64,000 bases of DNA from Thiothrix winogradskyi (GTDB taxonomy: Bacteria > Pseudomonadota > Gammaproteobacteria > Thiotrichales > Thiotrichaceae), in the NCBI RefSeq assembly GCF_021650935.1, contig NZ_CP091244.1:806001-870000 (forward strand). Reading direction: 5' to 3'. Shown here piece by piece: positions 42,984 through 51,150 of this stretch. The position numbers were made by a program, and so were the translations under genes. A model generated the notes under the pieces. That model searched no databases. It was not told the DNA's origin and saw only the letters and a list, made by a program, of their open reading frames with translations. Each line of letters begins with the position of its first letter. Positions within the stretch are counted from its first letter, which is position 1.

Positions 42984-44165
42984 TTAACGGCACGGTTGGT
43001 AATGACCATTCGGCCAGCATGGGGCGGACAGCATTTCACCTAAGTTAGCGGCTCGTAACCGTTCACTGACTTCCAGCAAACGGCTCACCAAGCCTTCTTC
43101 GACGGCGGCGTAAGCCTCGGAATCGACTTGGCGTTTCACCACAATCCCCAGTAATTCGGTGATCGCATTGCCCACTGAATTCTGCGAAATCGTTACCACC
43201 AAGCGCCCTTTGTCATCGCGGAACAGGATTTGCTTGTACGCCGGTCGCCAGCGAATATCGTTGGCAAATTGTGGGTCTTGAATCACTTTTTCGCGCAAAT
43301 CCCGTGCGACTCGCATAAAACGCTGATTGCCCAGCAGCACATCATCAATCTGATTGGCGAAATTGGCGTTATCCGGCACTCGTGCTTCGCCCGTGGCAAC
43401 CATCGAGAAAAACGTGCGATAGAAATCCAAAAATCCGCGCAATACTTGCTCGTATTCGTGCCAGAAATACTGGTCTTTTAAACGTTCCGCGCCGCCGACC
43501 ACTTCCCAACACGGCAAGCCTTGCGGGTAGCCGGTCAAGCGCAATGAGGCTTCTTCGGTGGGCAATAGCTTAAGGATTTGCAGGTCTAACACTTCCAGAA
43601 ACTTGCGGTAAGCTTCACTTAATTGCCGTAAAAATAACGTGTTATGCCCGCTGTCGGTCAGGTTGGGGTTATTAGCATCGGCTTCCTTGGCATTGCGCAA
43701 TTCTGCCATCGGGAAAACCATGAAATGATTGTGAATCATGCGGATACTGGGCACACCCGGTTTGTTCAACGGCCAGGTCGAATCCAAACTGGCTTCCCCG
43801 CATAAAATCAGGTGTTCGGCAGGGTCGGGGTATTTCTCAAACATGTAATCGCAGATGATTTGCGTCATCTTCGACCAGACTTTCTTTTCCTGACGTTTCA
43901 TTTGATCGCGGCGTACCGGACGACCCAGCGGGTCAAGAATGCGGCGCGAACAATCCAGAATAATCGAGGTGTCGAATTCCACGCTATGCCCGACGAGCTT
44001 GCGGTAGAGCAGTAAATCTTCTGGGGTGCGGAATAAGCCGTTTTCTTCGGCAAGGTTTTTCAGGTTGGCGGGGCTGTTGAAAAATTCCACCTGCGTCATG
44101 CCTTCCGGCACTTTCAGGGACATTTGTGGGCAAGGGGTAGCGATTTCACGGGGTGCTGTTTTCAT
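42984..44165 (-). CDS. Conserved hypothetical protein
   Basis: 393 aa, not recognised. A soluble, well-folded-looking protein without signal or membrane segment. Notable stretches: VGHSVEFDTSIILDCSRRIL, PSIRMIHNHFMVFPMAELRN (a His-rich strand loosely resembling HIT/GalT proteins, but lacking a full His-x-His-x-His), LRLTGYPQGLPCWEVVGGAE and NSVGNAITELLGIVVKRQ. Codon use is like the core genome. It precedes the TauE/SafE gene by 18 bases. Confidence 0.75.
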   Translation of the reverse strand: MKTAPREIATPCPQMSLKVPEGMTQVEFFNSPANLKNLAEENGLFRTPEDLLLYRKLVGHSVEFDTSIILDCSRRILDPLGRPVRRDQMKRQEKKVWSKMTQIICDYMFEKYPDPAEHLILCGEASLDSTWPLNKPGVPSIRMIHNHFMVFPMAELRNAKEADANNPNLTDSGHNTLFLRQLSEAYRKFLEVLDLQILKLLPTEEASLRLTGYPQGLPCWEVVGGAERLKDQYFWHEYEQVLRGFLDFYRTFFSMVATGEARVPDNANFANQIDDVLLGNQRFMRVARDLREKVIQDPQFANDIRWRPAYKQILFRDDKGRLVVTISQNSVGNAITELLGIVVKRQVDSEAYAAVEEGLVSRLLEVSERLRAANLGEMLSAPCWPNGHYQPCR

Positions 44166-44208
44166 GGGTGCGGTATCACTTTAGTTATGGGAAAACTCCC
44201 GTGTGTTT

Positions 44209-44607
44209 TTACCCCGATCGGAACAGGTATACAAGCAGCAACACGAACAAAGCCAGCAGTAACCAGCCACCAAACTCTTCCCAAAGCATTTTCACCAAAC
44301 CGGGCTTGGGGGCAGCCGAGGCTTTTTTCTGTTCCGGTTTGGTGTTGATCGCTTTCAGCACTTCTTCTTTCACTTGCTGGTGCAAGTCTTCGTGCATCCC
44401 CGGAACGGGTTTGGCATCCACCAAGGTTGTGACCATGTGTTCTTTGATTCCGGCTTTGAGACCGGCTTTCATGCCATCTTCATGACCTTTTTTAAAGCCT
44501 TCGCCGACGCCGGTTTTGTAGCCTTCCAGCAGCCCGTGATTCCACCCAGCGCGATACGCCAGCCAGGCCACAATCATTAGTGCCAAACCAAAAAATACCC
44601 ATATCAT
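44209..44607 (-). CDS. Hypothetical protein with two terminal membrane helices
   Basis: 132 aa. An N-terminal helix MIWVFFGLALMIVAWLAYRA, then a Gly/Lys-rich stretch of short repeats (GYKTGVGEGFKKGHEDGMKA) continuing in the same style, and a C-terminal helix GGWLLLALFVLLLVYLF. Helical GxxxG-like spacing resembles Essential-protein-Yae1-type repeats. Start ATG 44607; the frame upstream to 44691 enters the rubredoxin promoter region and is unlikely to be used. Function unknown. Confidence 0.7.
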   Translation of the reverse strand: MIWVFFGLALMIVAWLAYRAGWNHGLLEGYKTGVGEGFKKGHEDGMKAGLKAGIKEHMVTTLVDAKPVPGMHEDLHQQVKEEVLKAINTKPEQKKASAAPKPGLVKMLWEEFGGWLLLALFVLLLVYLFRSG

Positions 44608-44738
44608 GACAACACTCGATTCCTTATGTTTGCTAATGCCAATGGTAGCAAAATCCCTAGCGGCATCCGCCTTTTTGCTTGCCCACACCATTTACCTGAG
44701 AATAAGGTCGTTCTTATAACTGACAGGTAGTAGCTTAG

Positions 44739-44903
44739 ATGAAAACGTGGATGTGTGTGGTGTGTGGCTGGATTTACGACGAAGCTAGTGGTTTGCCCGA
44801 AGAAGGTATCGCGCCGGGTACGCCTTGGGAAGCGATTCCCGACGATTGGCGCTGCCCGGATTGCGGCGTGGGTAAGGATGATTTTGAGATGATGGAAGTC
44901 TGA
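44739..44903 (+). CDS. Rubredoxin
   Basis: 54 aa, too short for many gene finders. MKTWMCVVCGWIYDEASG carries the first CxxCG and WRCPDCGVGKDDFEMM the second CPxCG, the complete four-Cys iron site of rubredoxin. DEASGLPEEGIAPGTPWE gives the usual acidic loop. A small cytoplasmic electron carrier, often feeding rubredoxin:oxygen or alkane-type oxidoreductases. Ribosome site is weak (GGTAG). It is followed by yebC after 61 bases. Confidence 0.95.
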   Translation: MKTWMCVVCGWIYDEASGLPEEGIAPGTPWEAIPDDWRCPDCGVGKDDFEMMEV

Positions 44904-44964
44904 AACTTTCCGCAATTATGCTAAACTGAGCGGCACTTTTTGAGACTGAAAACGAGAGTTCGAC

Positions 44965-45714
44965 ATGGCTGGTCATAGCAAATGGGCAAACATCAAACAC
45001 CAAAAAGCCGCTGTTGATAAAAAACGCGGCAAAATTTGGACGAAAATCATCCGTGAAATTACCGTCGCCGCCCGCGAAGGCAAAACATCCGACCCCAACA
45101 CCAACCCGCGCTTGCGCCTTGCGGTGGATAAAGGGCTGAGTGCTAACATGACCCGCGACACCATCGAAAAAGCTTGTAAGCGCGGCGCAGGCGAAACCAA
45201 CACCGACAATTATGTCGAAGTGCGTTACGAAGGCTATGGCCCCGGCGGAATTGCGGTGATCGTCGAAACCATGACCGATAACGTCAACCGTACTGTGGGC
45301 GAAGTGCGCCACGCCCTCACCAAACACGGTGGCAACCTTGGCACGAATGGCTCGGTCGCCTTCCAGTTCAAGAAAATCGGCGTGATGAACTTTGCCCCCG
45401 GTCTGGATGAAGAAAAGCTCATGGAAGCCGCATTAGAAGCCGGTGCTGACGACATTCAAATGGACGACGACGGTTCGGCTGAAATCGTCACCACGCCGGA
45501 AGATTTCGCTGCCGTTAAAGTCGCCATGATTGCAGCAGGTTTCACGCCTGACCACGATGAAGTCACCATGCGGGCAGACAACTTTACGCTGGTGGAAGGC
45601 GATACTGCTGCTAAATTGCTGAAAATGATCGATATGCTGGAAGATTTGGATGATGTGCAAGAAGTCTTCACCAATGCGGATTTCAGCGATGAAGCCTTAG
45701 CGGCGCATGGTTAA
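44965..45714 (+). CDS. yebC: YebC/PmpR-family protein
   Basis: 249 aa, standard length. AGHSKWANIKHQKAAVDKKR is the canonical start, with DTIEKACKRGAGE and YEGYGPGGIAVIVETMTDN following. Family members act as transcriptional regulators or, for the YebC2 group, in relieving ribosome stalling at proline runs. It is first in the yebC-ruvC-ruvA cluster common in gammaproteobacteria; ruvC starts immediately after its stop. Confidence 0.97.
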   Translation: MAGHSKWANIKHQKAAVDKKRGKIWTKIIREITVAAREGKTSDPNTNPRLRLAVDKGLSANMTRDTIEKACKRGAGETNTDNYVEVRYEGYGPGGIAVIVETMTDNVNRTVGEVRHALTKHGGNLGTNGSVAFQFKKIGVMNFAPGLDEEKLMEAALEAGADDIQMDDDGSAEIVTTPEDFAAVKVAMIAAGFTPDHDEVTMRADNFTLVEGDTAAKLLKMIDMLEDLDDVQEVFTNADFSDEALAAHG

Positions 45715-46218
45715 GTGACCACGCGCCGTATTCTGGGCATTGACCCCGGTTCGCGGATTACCGGAATCGGGATTGTCGACACGGATGGGCGGCGCAATCA
45801 GCACGTTTTCAGCACCTGCTTGCGCTTAGGCGATGCATCTTTTCCCGAACGGCTGGGAACGATTTTCAGCGAAATCACCCGCATTATTCGCGAATACCAG
45901 CCACTTGAAATGGCGATTGAAAGCGTGTTCGTCTCCAACAACCCCGCATCGGCACTCAAATTGGGGCAAGCGCGAGGGGCGGCGATTTGCGCAGGCGTGA
46001 TTGCTGGTTTGCCGGTCGCCGAATACAGCCCCAAAGAAGTCAAACAAGCCACCGTCGGCAAAGGTGGTGCGGATAAAGCGCAAGTGCAACACATGGTCAA
46101 GCTGCTGCTCAGTTTGCAAGGGCGGTTACAAGTCGATACAGCAGATGCGCTGGCGGTGGCATTGTGCCATGCTCATGCCAGTCACTTGCAACAACGTCTT
46201 AGGAGTACCGTAGCATGA
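45715..46218 (+). CDS. ruvC: Holliday junction resolvase RuvC
   Basis: 167 aa. It cleaves Holliday junctions made during recombination. ILGIDPGSRITGIGIVDTDG carries the first catalytic Asp, AIESVFVSNNPASALKLGQA the second acidic residue (Glu), and DTADALAVALCHAH the last acidic pair. GTG start directly after the yebC stop. It overlaps ruvA by four bases (ATGA). No ruvB is seen in the window after ruvA. Confidence 0.97.
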   Translation: MTTRRILGIDPGSRITGIGIVDTDGRRNQHVFSTCLRLGDASFPERLGTIFSEITRIIREYQPLEMAIESVFVSNNPASALKLGQARGAAICAGVIAGLPVAEYSPKEVKQATVGKGGADKAQVQHMVKLLLSLQGRLQVDTADALAVALCHAHASHLQQRLRSTVA

Positions 46219-46814
46219 TTGGATTATTACGCGGTAAATTACTCATCAAACAGCCCCCCGATTTGCTGTTAGATGTGAATGGCGTGGGCTACGAAGTGCA
46301 GGCTTCAATGACCACATTCTACGATCTGCCGGAATTGCACCAAGAGGTGACGCTCTATACCCACTTTGTGGTGCGTGAAGACGCGCAATTGCTGTACGGT
46401 TTCAGTTCCCAAACCGAGCGCGAATTGTTTCGGCATTTGCTCAAAGTGAATGGCGTTGGCCCCAAAATGGCGCTGGCGATCGTGTCGGGCATGAGTCCAG
46501 TGGAATTCAATCAAGTGATTCACGCGGCGGATATTGCCCGCTTAAGCCGCATTCCTGGGGTCGGCAAGAAAACAGCAGAGCGCTTGGTGATTGAATTGCG
46601 CGACCGCTTGCCCAAAGCCGAAGCAAGCAGCAGCACGGGGGTTGCCGTTAGCGCCCCGCTTCCATCCGTTTCGATCAGTGATGAAGCTGTCAATGCACTG
46701 TTAGCACTCGGTTATAAACCCGCCCAAGCCAGTCAAATGATTGCCGCTTACGAAAATCAAGGCCTGAGTGTGGAAGACATGATCCGTCAAGCCTTGCGAG
46801 CTAGTCTGAACTAG
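46215..46814 (+). CDS. ruvA: Holliday junction branch-migration protein RuvA
   Basis: 199 aa. N-terminal OB fold (MIGLLRGKLLIKQPPDLLLD), two helix-hairpin-helix motifs (HLLKVNGVGPKMALAIVSG and RIPGVGKKTAERLVIELRD), and a C-terminal domain contacting RuvB (EAVNALLALGYKPAQASQMI). The last codons and TAG stop lie inside a long inverted repeat, so the 3' end is shared with it. ruvB is not adjacent, which departs from the E. coli ruvAB operon. Confidence 0.97.
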   Translation: MIGLLRGKLLIKQPPDLLLDVNGVGYEVQASMTTFYDLPELHQEVTLYTHFVVREDAQLLYGFSSQTERELFRHLLKVNGVGPKMALAIVSGMSPVEFNQVIHAADIARLSRIPGVGKKTAERLVIELRDRLPKAEASSSTGVAVSAPLPSVSISDEAVNALLALGYKPAQASQMIAAYENQGLSVEDMIRQALRASLN

Positions 46815-46904
46815 GATTTTTAGGATTTAAGGATTAGCAGGATGGGGAGAAGAGACGTTTCTTCATCCTACTAATCTTGTAATCCTAAAAATCCTAGTTC
46901 AGAC
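46804..46904. repeat. 101-base inverted repeat beginning in the ruvA stop region
   Basis: GTCTGAACTAGGATTTTTAG at 46804 is mirrored by CTAAAAATCCTAGTTCAGAC ending at 46904; the arms extend further as AGGATT/AATCCT and GGATTAGCAGGATG/CATCCTACTAATC. The ruvA stop (46812-46814) is in the left arm. It resembles the widespread ATCCTAAAAATCC-type intergenic palindromes. Confidence 0.85.
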
Positions 46905-47031
46905 CTGACGCTACAATCTGTCAATGTTGTCACTTTCTGACAGCATCCGCACCTGCCAATCCACTTTGCCAATTCTAATAAAATTATCTTTTGATCAATT
47001 AAATTAATGATTTAAGTATGATAGGGTGCGA

Positions 47032-47048
47032 TTGGCACGGGTGTTGCA
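47032..47048 (+). promoter_or_regulatory. Sigma-54 promoter
   Basis: TTGGCACGGGTGTTGCA matches every defined position of the YTGGCACGRNNNTTGCW consensus (-24/-12). The expected start is near 47059. No protein-coding gene follows on this strand before the terminator at 47314-47340. Confidence 0.88.
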
Positions 47049-47058
47049 ATATCCTTTG

Positions 47059-47340
47059 TACAGACTGAGACGGCGAAGACTAGAAGGTCTGGAAGGGACG
47101 ACAACAATAATAAGAAAGGGTTAAGGAAAGCATTTACCAGCAAGCCCCAAGAGATAGTGAGTAGGCATAAACATTAATAACAATAAAGCGCCTGACCATA
47201 TCTCGACTTCTCTAACCCCCTACCGATAAGGCGGGGGGGATTTATCAGAAGTCTGGTGTTTTGAACAACAATAACAATAAGCTAATAATAATAACATTTG
47301 CCCGTGTTGACTGCCCCCGTTCGTCGGGGGTTTCGTTTTT
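47059..47340 (+). ncRNA. Candidate sigma-54-dependent CrcZ-like small RNA
   Basis: About 280 nt between a perfect RpoN promoter and a strong terminator, with no open frame that looks coding. It contains at least four A-rich CA-type motifs: ACAACAATAATAAG (47101-47114), AATAACAATAAAG (47176-47188), AACAACAATAACAATAAGC (47264-47282) and AATAATAATAAC (47284-47295). Between them are hairpin-forming segments, for example CCCCC near 47216 with GGGGG near 47233. In Pseudomonas, CrcZ and CrcY are sigma-54/CbrB-driven RNAs whose repeated AAnAAnAA motifs titrate Hfq/Crc in catabolite repression. The layout here is the same, but the location (ruvA-mazG) differs and homology is not shown. Confidence 0.65.
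47314..47340 (+). terminator. Rho-independent terminator of the small RNA
   Basis: CCCCCG (47314-47319) pairs with CGGGGG (47325-47330) across a five-base loop, followed by TTTCGTTTTT. The T-run follows on the plus strand, so it ends a plus-strand transcript and not mazG. Confidence 0.88.
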
Positions 47341-47349
47341 CAGCGCTAT

Positions 47350-48174
47350 TCAGCTACCGTTTATCTGTTTCTCTTCCTGCTTGGCGATATTCCAAGCATT
47401 TTCCATCTGTTCCAGATTAGCCGCTTCCAGCGAAATACCTTGGTCGGTGAGTAGGGTTTCGACCCGCACAAAGCGCCGTTCAAACTTTTGGTTGGATAAA
47501 CGCAAGGCATTTTCCGCATTCACCCCCAGCAAACGTGCCAGATTGGTTGCGCCCATGAGCACATCGCCAACTTCTTCCTCAATCCGGCTTTGCGATTCAC
47601 CGTTAGTGACTGCATCCAGCACTTCATCGAGTTCTTCCTGAATTTTAGGAATGACGTGTTGCCAATGTTCCCAATCAAACCCGACCCCGGCAGCGCGGCG
47701 CTGAAGTTTCTGGCTGCGGCGTAAGGCAGGCATCGCGGTGGGGATTCCGGCAAAGAATCCAGTTTCGTCCTTTTTTGTGCCACGTTCAGCCTGTTTAATC
47801 GCATCCCATGCTTGTTTTTGCTCATGTTCATCGGCGTATACCGTGTCGCCGAAGACATGCGGGTGGCGACGGATCATTTTGCGGGAAATGCCTGCGGCGA
47901 CATCATGAAAATCGAACAAACCTTGTTCGCTGGCAATTTGCGCCATAAATACAATCTGGAATAACAGATCCCCCAGCTCATCACACAAGGCTGCGGCATC
48001 GTGCTTGTCTACTGCATCAGCCACCTCGTACACTTCTTCCAAGGTGTAGGGCAGAATGGTTTGCCAGGTTTGTTTAATGTCCCATGGGCAACCGTGCTCC
48101 GGGTCACGCAAGCGGCTCATTATGTTGAGCAATTCATTGATTGGAAGGGTACTTAATCCGTTTTTGCCTTGCAT
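47350..48174 (-). CDS. mazG: Nucleoside triphosphate pyrophosphohydrolase MazG
   Basis: 274 aa. House-cleaning enzyme that hydrolyses NTPs and dNTPs to monophosphates. Two MazG domains: LRDPEHGCPWDIKQTWQTIL with LEEVYEVADAVD and ELGDLLFQIVFMAQ, then KIQEELDEVLDA with EEEVGDVLMGATNLARLLG, the EExxE-x(n)-ExxD metal-binding patterns. The ATG at 48174 gives the E. coli-like length; 25 upstream in-frame residues to 48249 are not family-like and lie over the promoter region. Confidence 0.95.
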   Translation of the reverse strand: MQGKNGLSTLPINELLNIMSRLRDPEHGCPWDIKQTWQTILPYTLEEVYEVADAVDKHDAAALCDELGDLLFQIVFMAQIASEQGLFDFHDVAAGISRKMIRRHPHVFGDTVYADEHEQKQAWDAIKQAERGTKKDETGFFAGIPTAMPALRRSQKLQRRAAGVGFDWEHWQHVIPKIQEELDEVLDAVTNGESQSRIEEEVGDVLMGATNLARLLGVNAENALRLSNQKFERRFVRVETLLTDQGISLEAANLEQMENAWNIAKQEEKQINGS

Positions 48175-48299
48175 AGCATTTACCTGTAGCGTATCGTGCG
48201 TTCGTCGTGCAATATACACAATTGTGGTATTAATGCTACGCTCAAACATAAAGCAAAATCCAACTTACGACTCAAAACCTAGACTTGAAGGAGATCACC

Positions 48300-48641
48300 A
48301 TGACTCTGAAACAGATTGCAGGCATTAGCTTTGCTGCTCTGATGCTGGCTACTGCTGGCGCTCACGCGGCTGATATGAAAGTTGTCAAAAATAGCAACGG
48401 CGAAGTTGTTAAAAATAGCAACGGCGAATGCGTTCAAGCCGTATACGGCTTCGCGCCAGAAGGTTGTGAAGCAGCACCTGCTCCACCAGCCGCAGCGCCA
48501 GCCGCTCCTGTTGCTGCGCCAACGCCACGTGCTGCGCCACGTGCACCAGTTGTCCCTAAAGTGAAAGCGAAAGGCAACTACAAAGGTCCAGTCCAAATGG
48601 ATGACGCGGCACGTTCCAGCATGAAGCGTTTCGCGAAATAA
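48300..48641 (+). CDS. Secreted Ala/Pro-rich protein, short paralogue of the next gene
   Basis: 113 aa. Signal peptide MTLKQIAGISFAALMLATAG ending near AHA-AD, then a tandem pair VVKNSNGE/VVKNSNGEC and CVQAVYGFAPEGCEA with two Cys, an Ala/Pro-rich linker, and a short basic tail. The leader, the NSxGE repeats and the GCEA motif are shared with the OmpA-type protein 273 bases downstream, but the OmpA domain is absent. Strong AAGGAGAT ribosome site. It probably arose by duplication and loss of the OmpA domain. Function unknown. Confidence 0.82.
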   Translation: MTLKQIAGISFAALMLATAGAHAADMKVVKNSNGEVVKNSNGECVQAVYGFAPEGCEAAPAPPAAAPAAPVAAPTPRAAPRAPVVPKVKAKGNYKGPVQMDDAARSSMKRFAK

Positions 48642-48684
48642 ACCTGACAACGAATCAAGCTACTTGATTCATCAATGGGTTAAT

Positions 48685-48720
48685 AAGCCTCCTTGCCTCA
48701 CGGTAAGGGGGCTTTTCTTT
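48685..48720 (+). terminator. Rho-independent terminator
   Basis: AAGCCTCCTT (48685-48694) pairs with AAGGGGGCTT (48705-48714), with one T-G wobble, followed by TTTTCTTT. Confidence 0.88.
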
Positions 48721-48913
48721 GTGCCTTTCCCAAGAAAATTCCGCTTGCCTATAGGCACTTACCCAGAAAGTAACCTATAATCTTAGCCGTTGTTGTATAT
48801 TTAAGACACTATAGTCGTAATCTACGCATTCTGCTGACAGTACTAATTATTTCATGATGCAGAAACGCGGATTCCAACAATCGACACTCAAAACTAGGCT
48901 AAAGGAGATCACA

Positions 48914-49519
48914 ATGACTCTGAAGAAAATTGCAGGTATCAGCATTGCTACGATGATGGCAACCATGATGATGACGACTGCTCATGCAGAAGATGGCAAA
49001 TACGTTCAAAACAGTGCTGGCGAAGCGGTCAAAAATAGCGCTGGCGAATGCGTCAATGCACAATTTGGCAGTAATCCAGAAGGCTGTGAAGCGGCACCGC
49101 CTCCACCAGCACCCGCACCAGCTCCGGCTCCAGCGCCCGCACCGGCTCCGGCTCCGGCTCCAAAACCCATCCATCAAATGAGCTTGAGTTCTGATGCTAA
49201 CTTCGACTTTGACAAAGCGGTACTCAAGCCAGCAGGTCAAGCTAACTTGAATCAGTTCCTGTCTGGTTTGGCTGGTGCAAAAGTAACGGGTATCAGCGTA
49301 GTCGGGCATACCGATAGCGTGGGTTCTGATGCTTACAACCAAAAGTTGTCTGAGCAGCGTGCGGCAGCAGTGGCTAACTATTTGGCTAGCAAAGGCGTTC
49401 CGGCAGCAGCTATCAAAGCGTCTGGTCAAGGCGAGTCACAACCTGTTGCTAATAATGGCACTAAAGAAGGTCGTGCAGCTAACCGTCGCGTTGACGTGAC
49501 TGCGAGCGGCACACGCTAA
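48914..49519 (+). CDS. OmpA-family peptidoglycan-binding outer-membrane protein
   Basis: 201 aa. Signal peptide MTLKKIAGISIATMMATMMM to about AHA, a tandem YVQNSAGEAVKNSAGECVNA unit, a Pro/Ala linker of simple AP repeats, and a C-terminal OmpA domain (FDFDKAVLKPAGQANLNQFL, VVGHTDSVGSDAYNQKLSEQ, RAAAVANYLASKGVP, GTKEGRAANRRVDV) that binds diaminopimelate through the Asp and Arg of the motif. It anchors the envelope to the wall. ATG 48914 with AAAGGAGAT; paralogue of the preceding gene. Confidence 0.93.
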   Translation: MTLKKIAGISIATMMATMMMTTAHAEDGKYVQNSAGEAVKNSAGECVNAQFGSNPEGCEAAPPPPAPAPAPAPAPAPAPAPAPKPIHQMSLSSDANFDFDKAVLKPAGQANLNQFLSGLAGAKVTGISVVGHTDSVGSDAYNQKLSEQRAAAVANYLASKGVPAAAIKASGQGESQPVANNGTKEGRAANRRVDVTASGTR

Positions 49520-49564
49520 GACCCGCATCTAACCTACACTAAACCTGTAGGGTCTTGATCAAGG

Positions 49565-49593
49565 AAAAGCCGGGTAAGCCCCGGCTTTTCTTT
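49565..49593 (+). terminator. Rho-independent terminator after the ompA-type gene
   Basis: AAAAGCCGGG (49565-49574), a short loop, and CCCGGCTTTT (49580-49589), then C and TTT. Confidence 0.9.
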
Positions 49594-49730
49594 GGGTGCT
49601 ATCCGCATGGGAATATTTCATTCCCAGCTAATATTCAGCTAGTATGTTGACCCTTATACGGGTCGGATTGTGCTTTTCCGGCTTAATAACACTCTACATT
49701 TTCACCACAATCCTTCTGGAGACAGAACAT

Positions 49731-50858
49731 ATGTCAATCAAAGTGGCTGTGCCCAAGGAAACCGCCGAGGGCGAGCGTCGGGTTGCCATCGAATCCAGCG
49801 TTATCGCCAAACTCAGCAAATTAGGTGCTGAAGTTTTGGTCGAAACCGGGGCGGGCGCTGCGGCACACCTTCCTGATAGCGCCTTCACCGGGGCAACGCT
49901 GGTGGCTACGGCAAACGATCTTTATCAGCAAGCCGACATTGTGCTCAAGGTACAACCCCCGTCTGACGCAGAAATTGCCCAATTAAAAGCGGGCAGTGTG
50001 TTAATCGGCATGTTGCAACCTTACCAATCCCCGGAGCGGATTGCGGCACTCAACGCTAAAAATATCACCAGCTTTGCGATGGAGCTGATTCCACGAATTT
50101 CGCGGGCGCAGTCGATGGACGTGCTGTCTTCGCAAGCTGCTATCGCTGGTTACAAAGCCGCGATTATGGGTGCTGATCTCGCGCCGCGCTTTTTCCCGAT
50201 GCTGACCACGGCGGCAGGCACGATTCGCCCCTCCAAAGTCATTATCATTGGCGTGGGCGTGGCAGGTTTGCAGGCAATTGCAACCGCACGGCGTTTGGGC
50301 GCAGTGGTTGAAGCCTATGACGTGCGTTCCGCGACCAAAGAGCAAGTGCAATCACTCGGTGCAAAATTCATCGAACTCGGTATTACGGCGGAAGGCACGG
50401 GCGGTTACGCCCGCGAACTCACCGCTGAAGAAAAGCAGCAACAGCAAGAAGCCTTGGCGAAACACATTGCTACGGCTGACGTGCTGATTACCACCGCTGC
50501 GGTTCCGGGTCGTCCTTCCCCGAAAATCATTCCCGAATCCACGGTGGATGGCATGAAATCCGGCGCGGTCATTATCGACTTGGCAGCGGAAGGCGGCGGC
50601 AACTGCACCCTGACACAACCGGGTAAAACCATTGTGCATAACGGTGTGACCATTCACGCGCCCCTCAATGTGCCTAGTCAAGTGCCGGTACATGCGTCTG
50701 AAATGTACGCTAAAAACTTGCTCAATTTCCTGACTCCCATGCTGAAAGACGGTGCGTATGCTCCCGACTTCAGCGACGAAGTGATTGCAGGCGCGTTACT
50801 CACCCACGAAGGCAAAATCATGAACGCAGCCATTCGCCAACTGGTTGAAGGAGCATAA
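49731..50858 (+). CDS. pntAA: Proton-translocating NAD(P) transhydrogenase subunit PntAA
   Basis: 375 aa, the soluble NAD(H)-binding domain I of the transhydrogenase as a separate subunit (as in Rhodospirillum). KVAVPKETAEGERRVAIESS opens it, with IIIGVGVAGLQAIATARRLG (Rossmann GxGxxG) near residue 165, and VIIDLAAEGGGNCTLTQPGK near 280. It drives NADP+ reduction by NADH and proton flow. Start ATG 49731 with GGAGA upstream. Two bases separate it from pntAB. Confidence 0.95.
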   Translation: MSIKVAVPKETAEGERRVAIESSVIAKLSKLGAEVLVETGAGAAAHLPDSAFTGATLVATANDLYQQADIVLKVQPPSDAEIAQLKAGSVLIGMLQPYQSPERIAALNAKNITSFAMELIPRISRAQSMDVLSSQAAIAGYKAAIMGADLAPRFFPMLTTAAGTIRPSKVIIIGVGVAGLQAIATARRLGAVVEAYDVRSATKEQVQSLGAKFIELGITAEGTGGYARELTAEEKQQQQEALAKHIATADVLITTAAVPGRPSPKIIPESTVDGMKSGAVIIDLAAEGGGNCTLTQPGKTIVHNGVTIHAPLNVPSQVPVHASEMYAKNLLNFLTPMLKDGAYAPDFSDEVIAGALLTHEGKIMNAAIRQLVEGA

Positions 50859-50860
50859 CA

Positions 50861-51148
50861 ATGGAAGGTTTTATCGCCATTTACATCTTCATCCTTGCCG
50901 GATTTGTCGGCTATGAAGTGATTTCCAAAGTGCCGGTTATCCTGCACACCCCGCTCATGTCGGGTTCAAATTTCGTTCACGGCATTGTGTTAGTCGGCGC
51001 AATGGTCGTGCTAGGTCAGGCAGAAGGCTTTATGGAACAATTGATTGGGTTCATTGCGGTGGTACTGGCAGCGGGTAACGCGGTTGGTGGTTACGTCGTG
51101 ACCGAACGCATGTTAGAAATGTTTAAAAGCAGCAAAGGGGAGAAATAA
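50861..51148 (+). CDS. pntAB: Transhydrogenase subunit PntAB (membrane)
   Basis: 95 aa with three or four membrane helices: FIAIYIFILAGFVGYEVISK, then HGIVLVGAMVVLGQA and FIAVVLAAGNAVGGYVVTER. It corresponds to the N-terminal part of membrane domain II fused to PntA in E. coli. Lies between pntAA and pntB with two-base gaps, so the three are one operon. Confidence 0.94.
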   Translation: MEGFIAIYIFILAGFVGYEVISKVPVILHTPLMSGSNFVHGIVLVGAMVVLGQAEGFMEQLIGFIAVVLAAGNAVGGYVVTERMLEMFKSSKGEK

Positions 51149-51150
51149 GC

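Noticed and set aside
44608..44691. 28-residue N-terminal extension of the two-helix membrane protein
   Set aside because: The extension is hydrophilic and unlike the rest. The ATG at 44607 directly precedes the first membrane helix.
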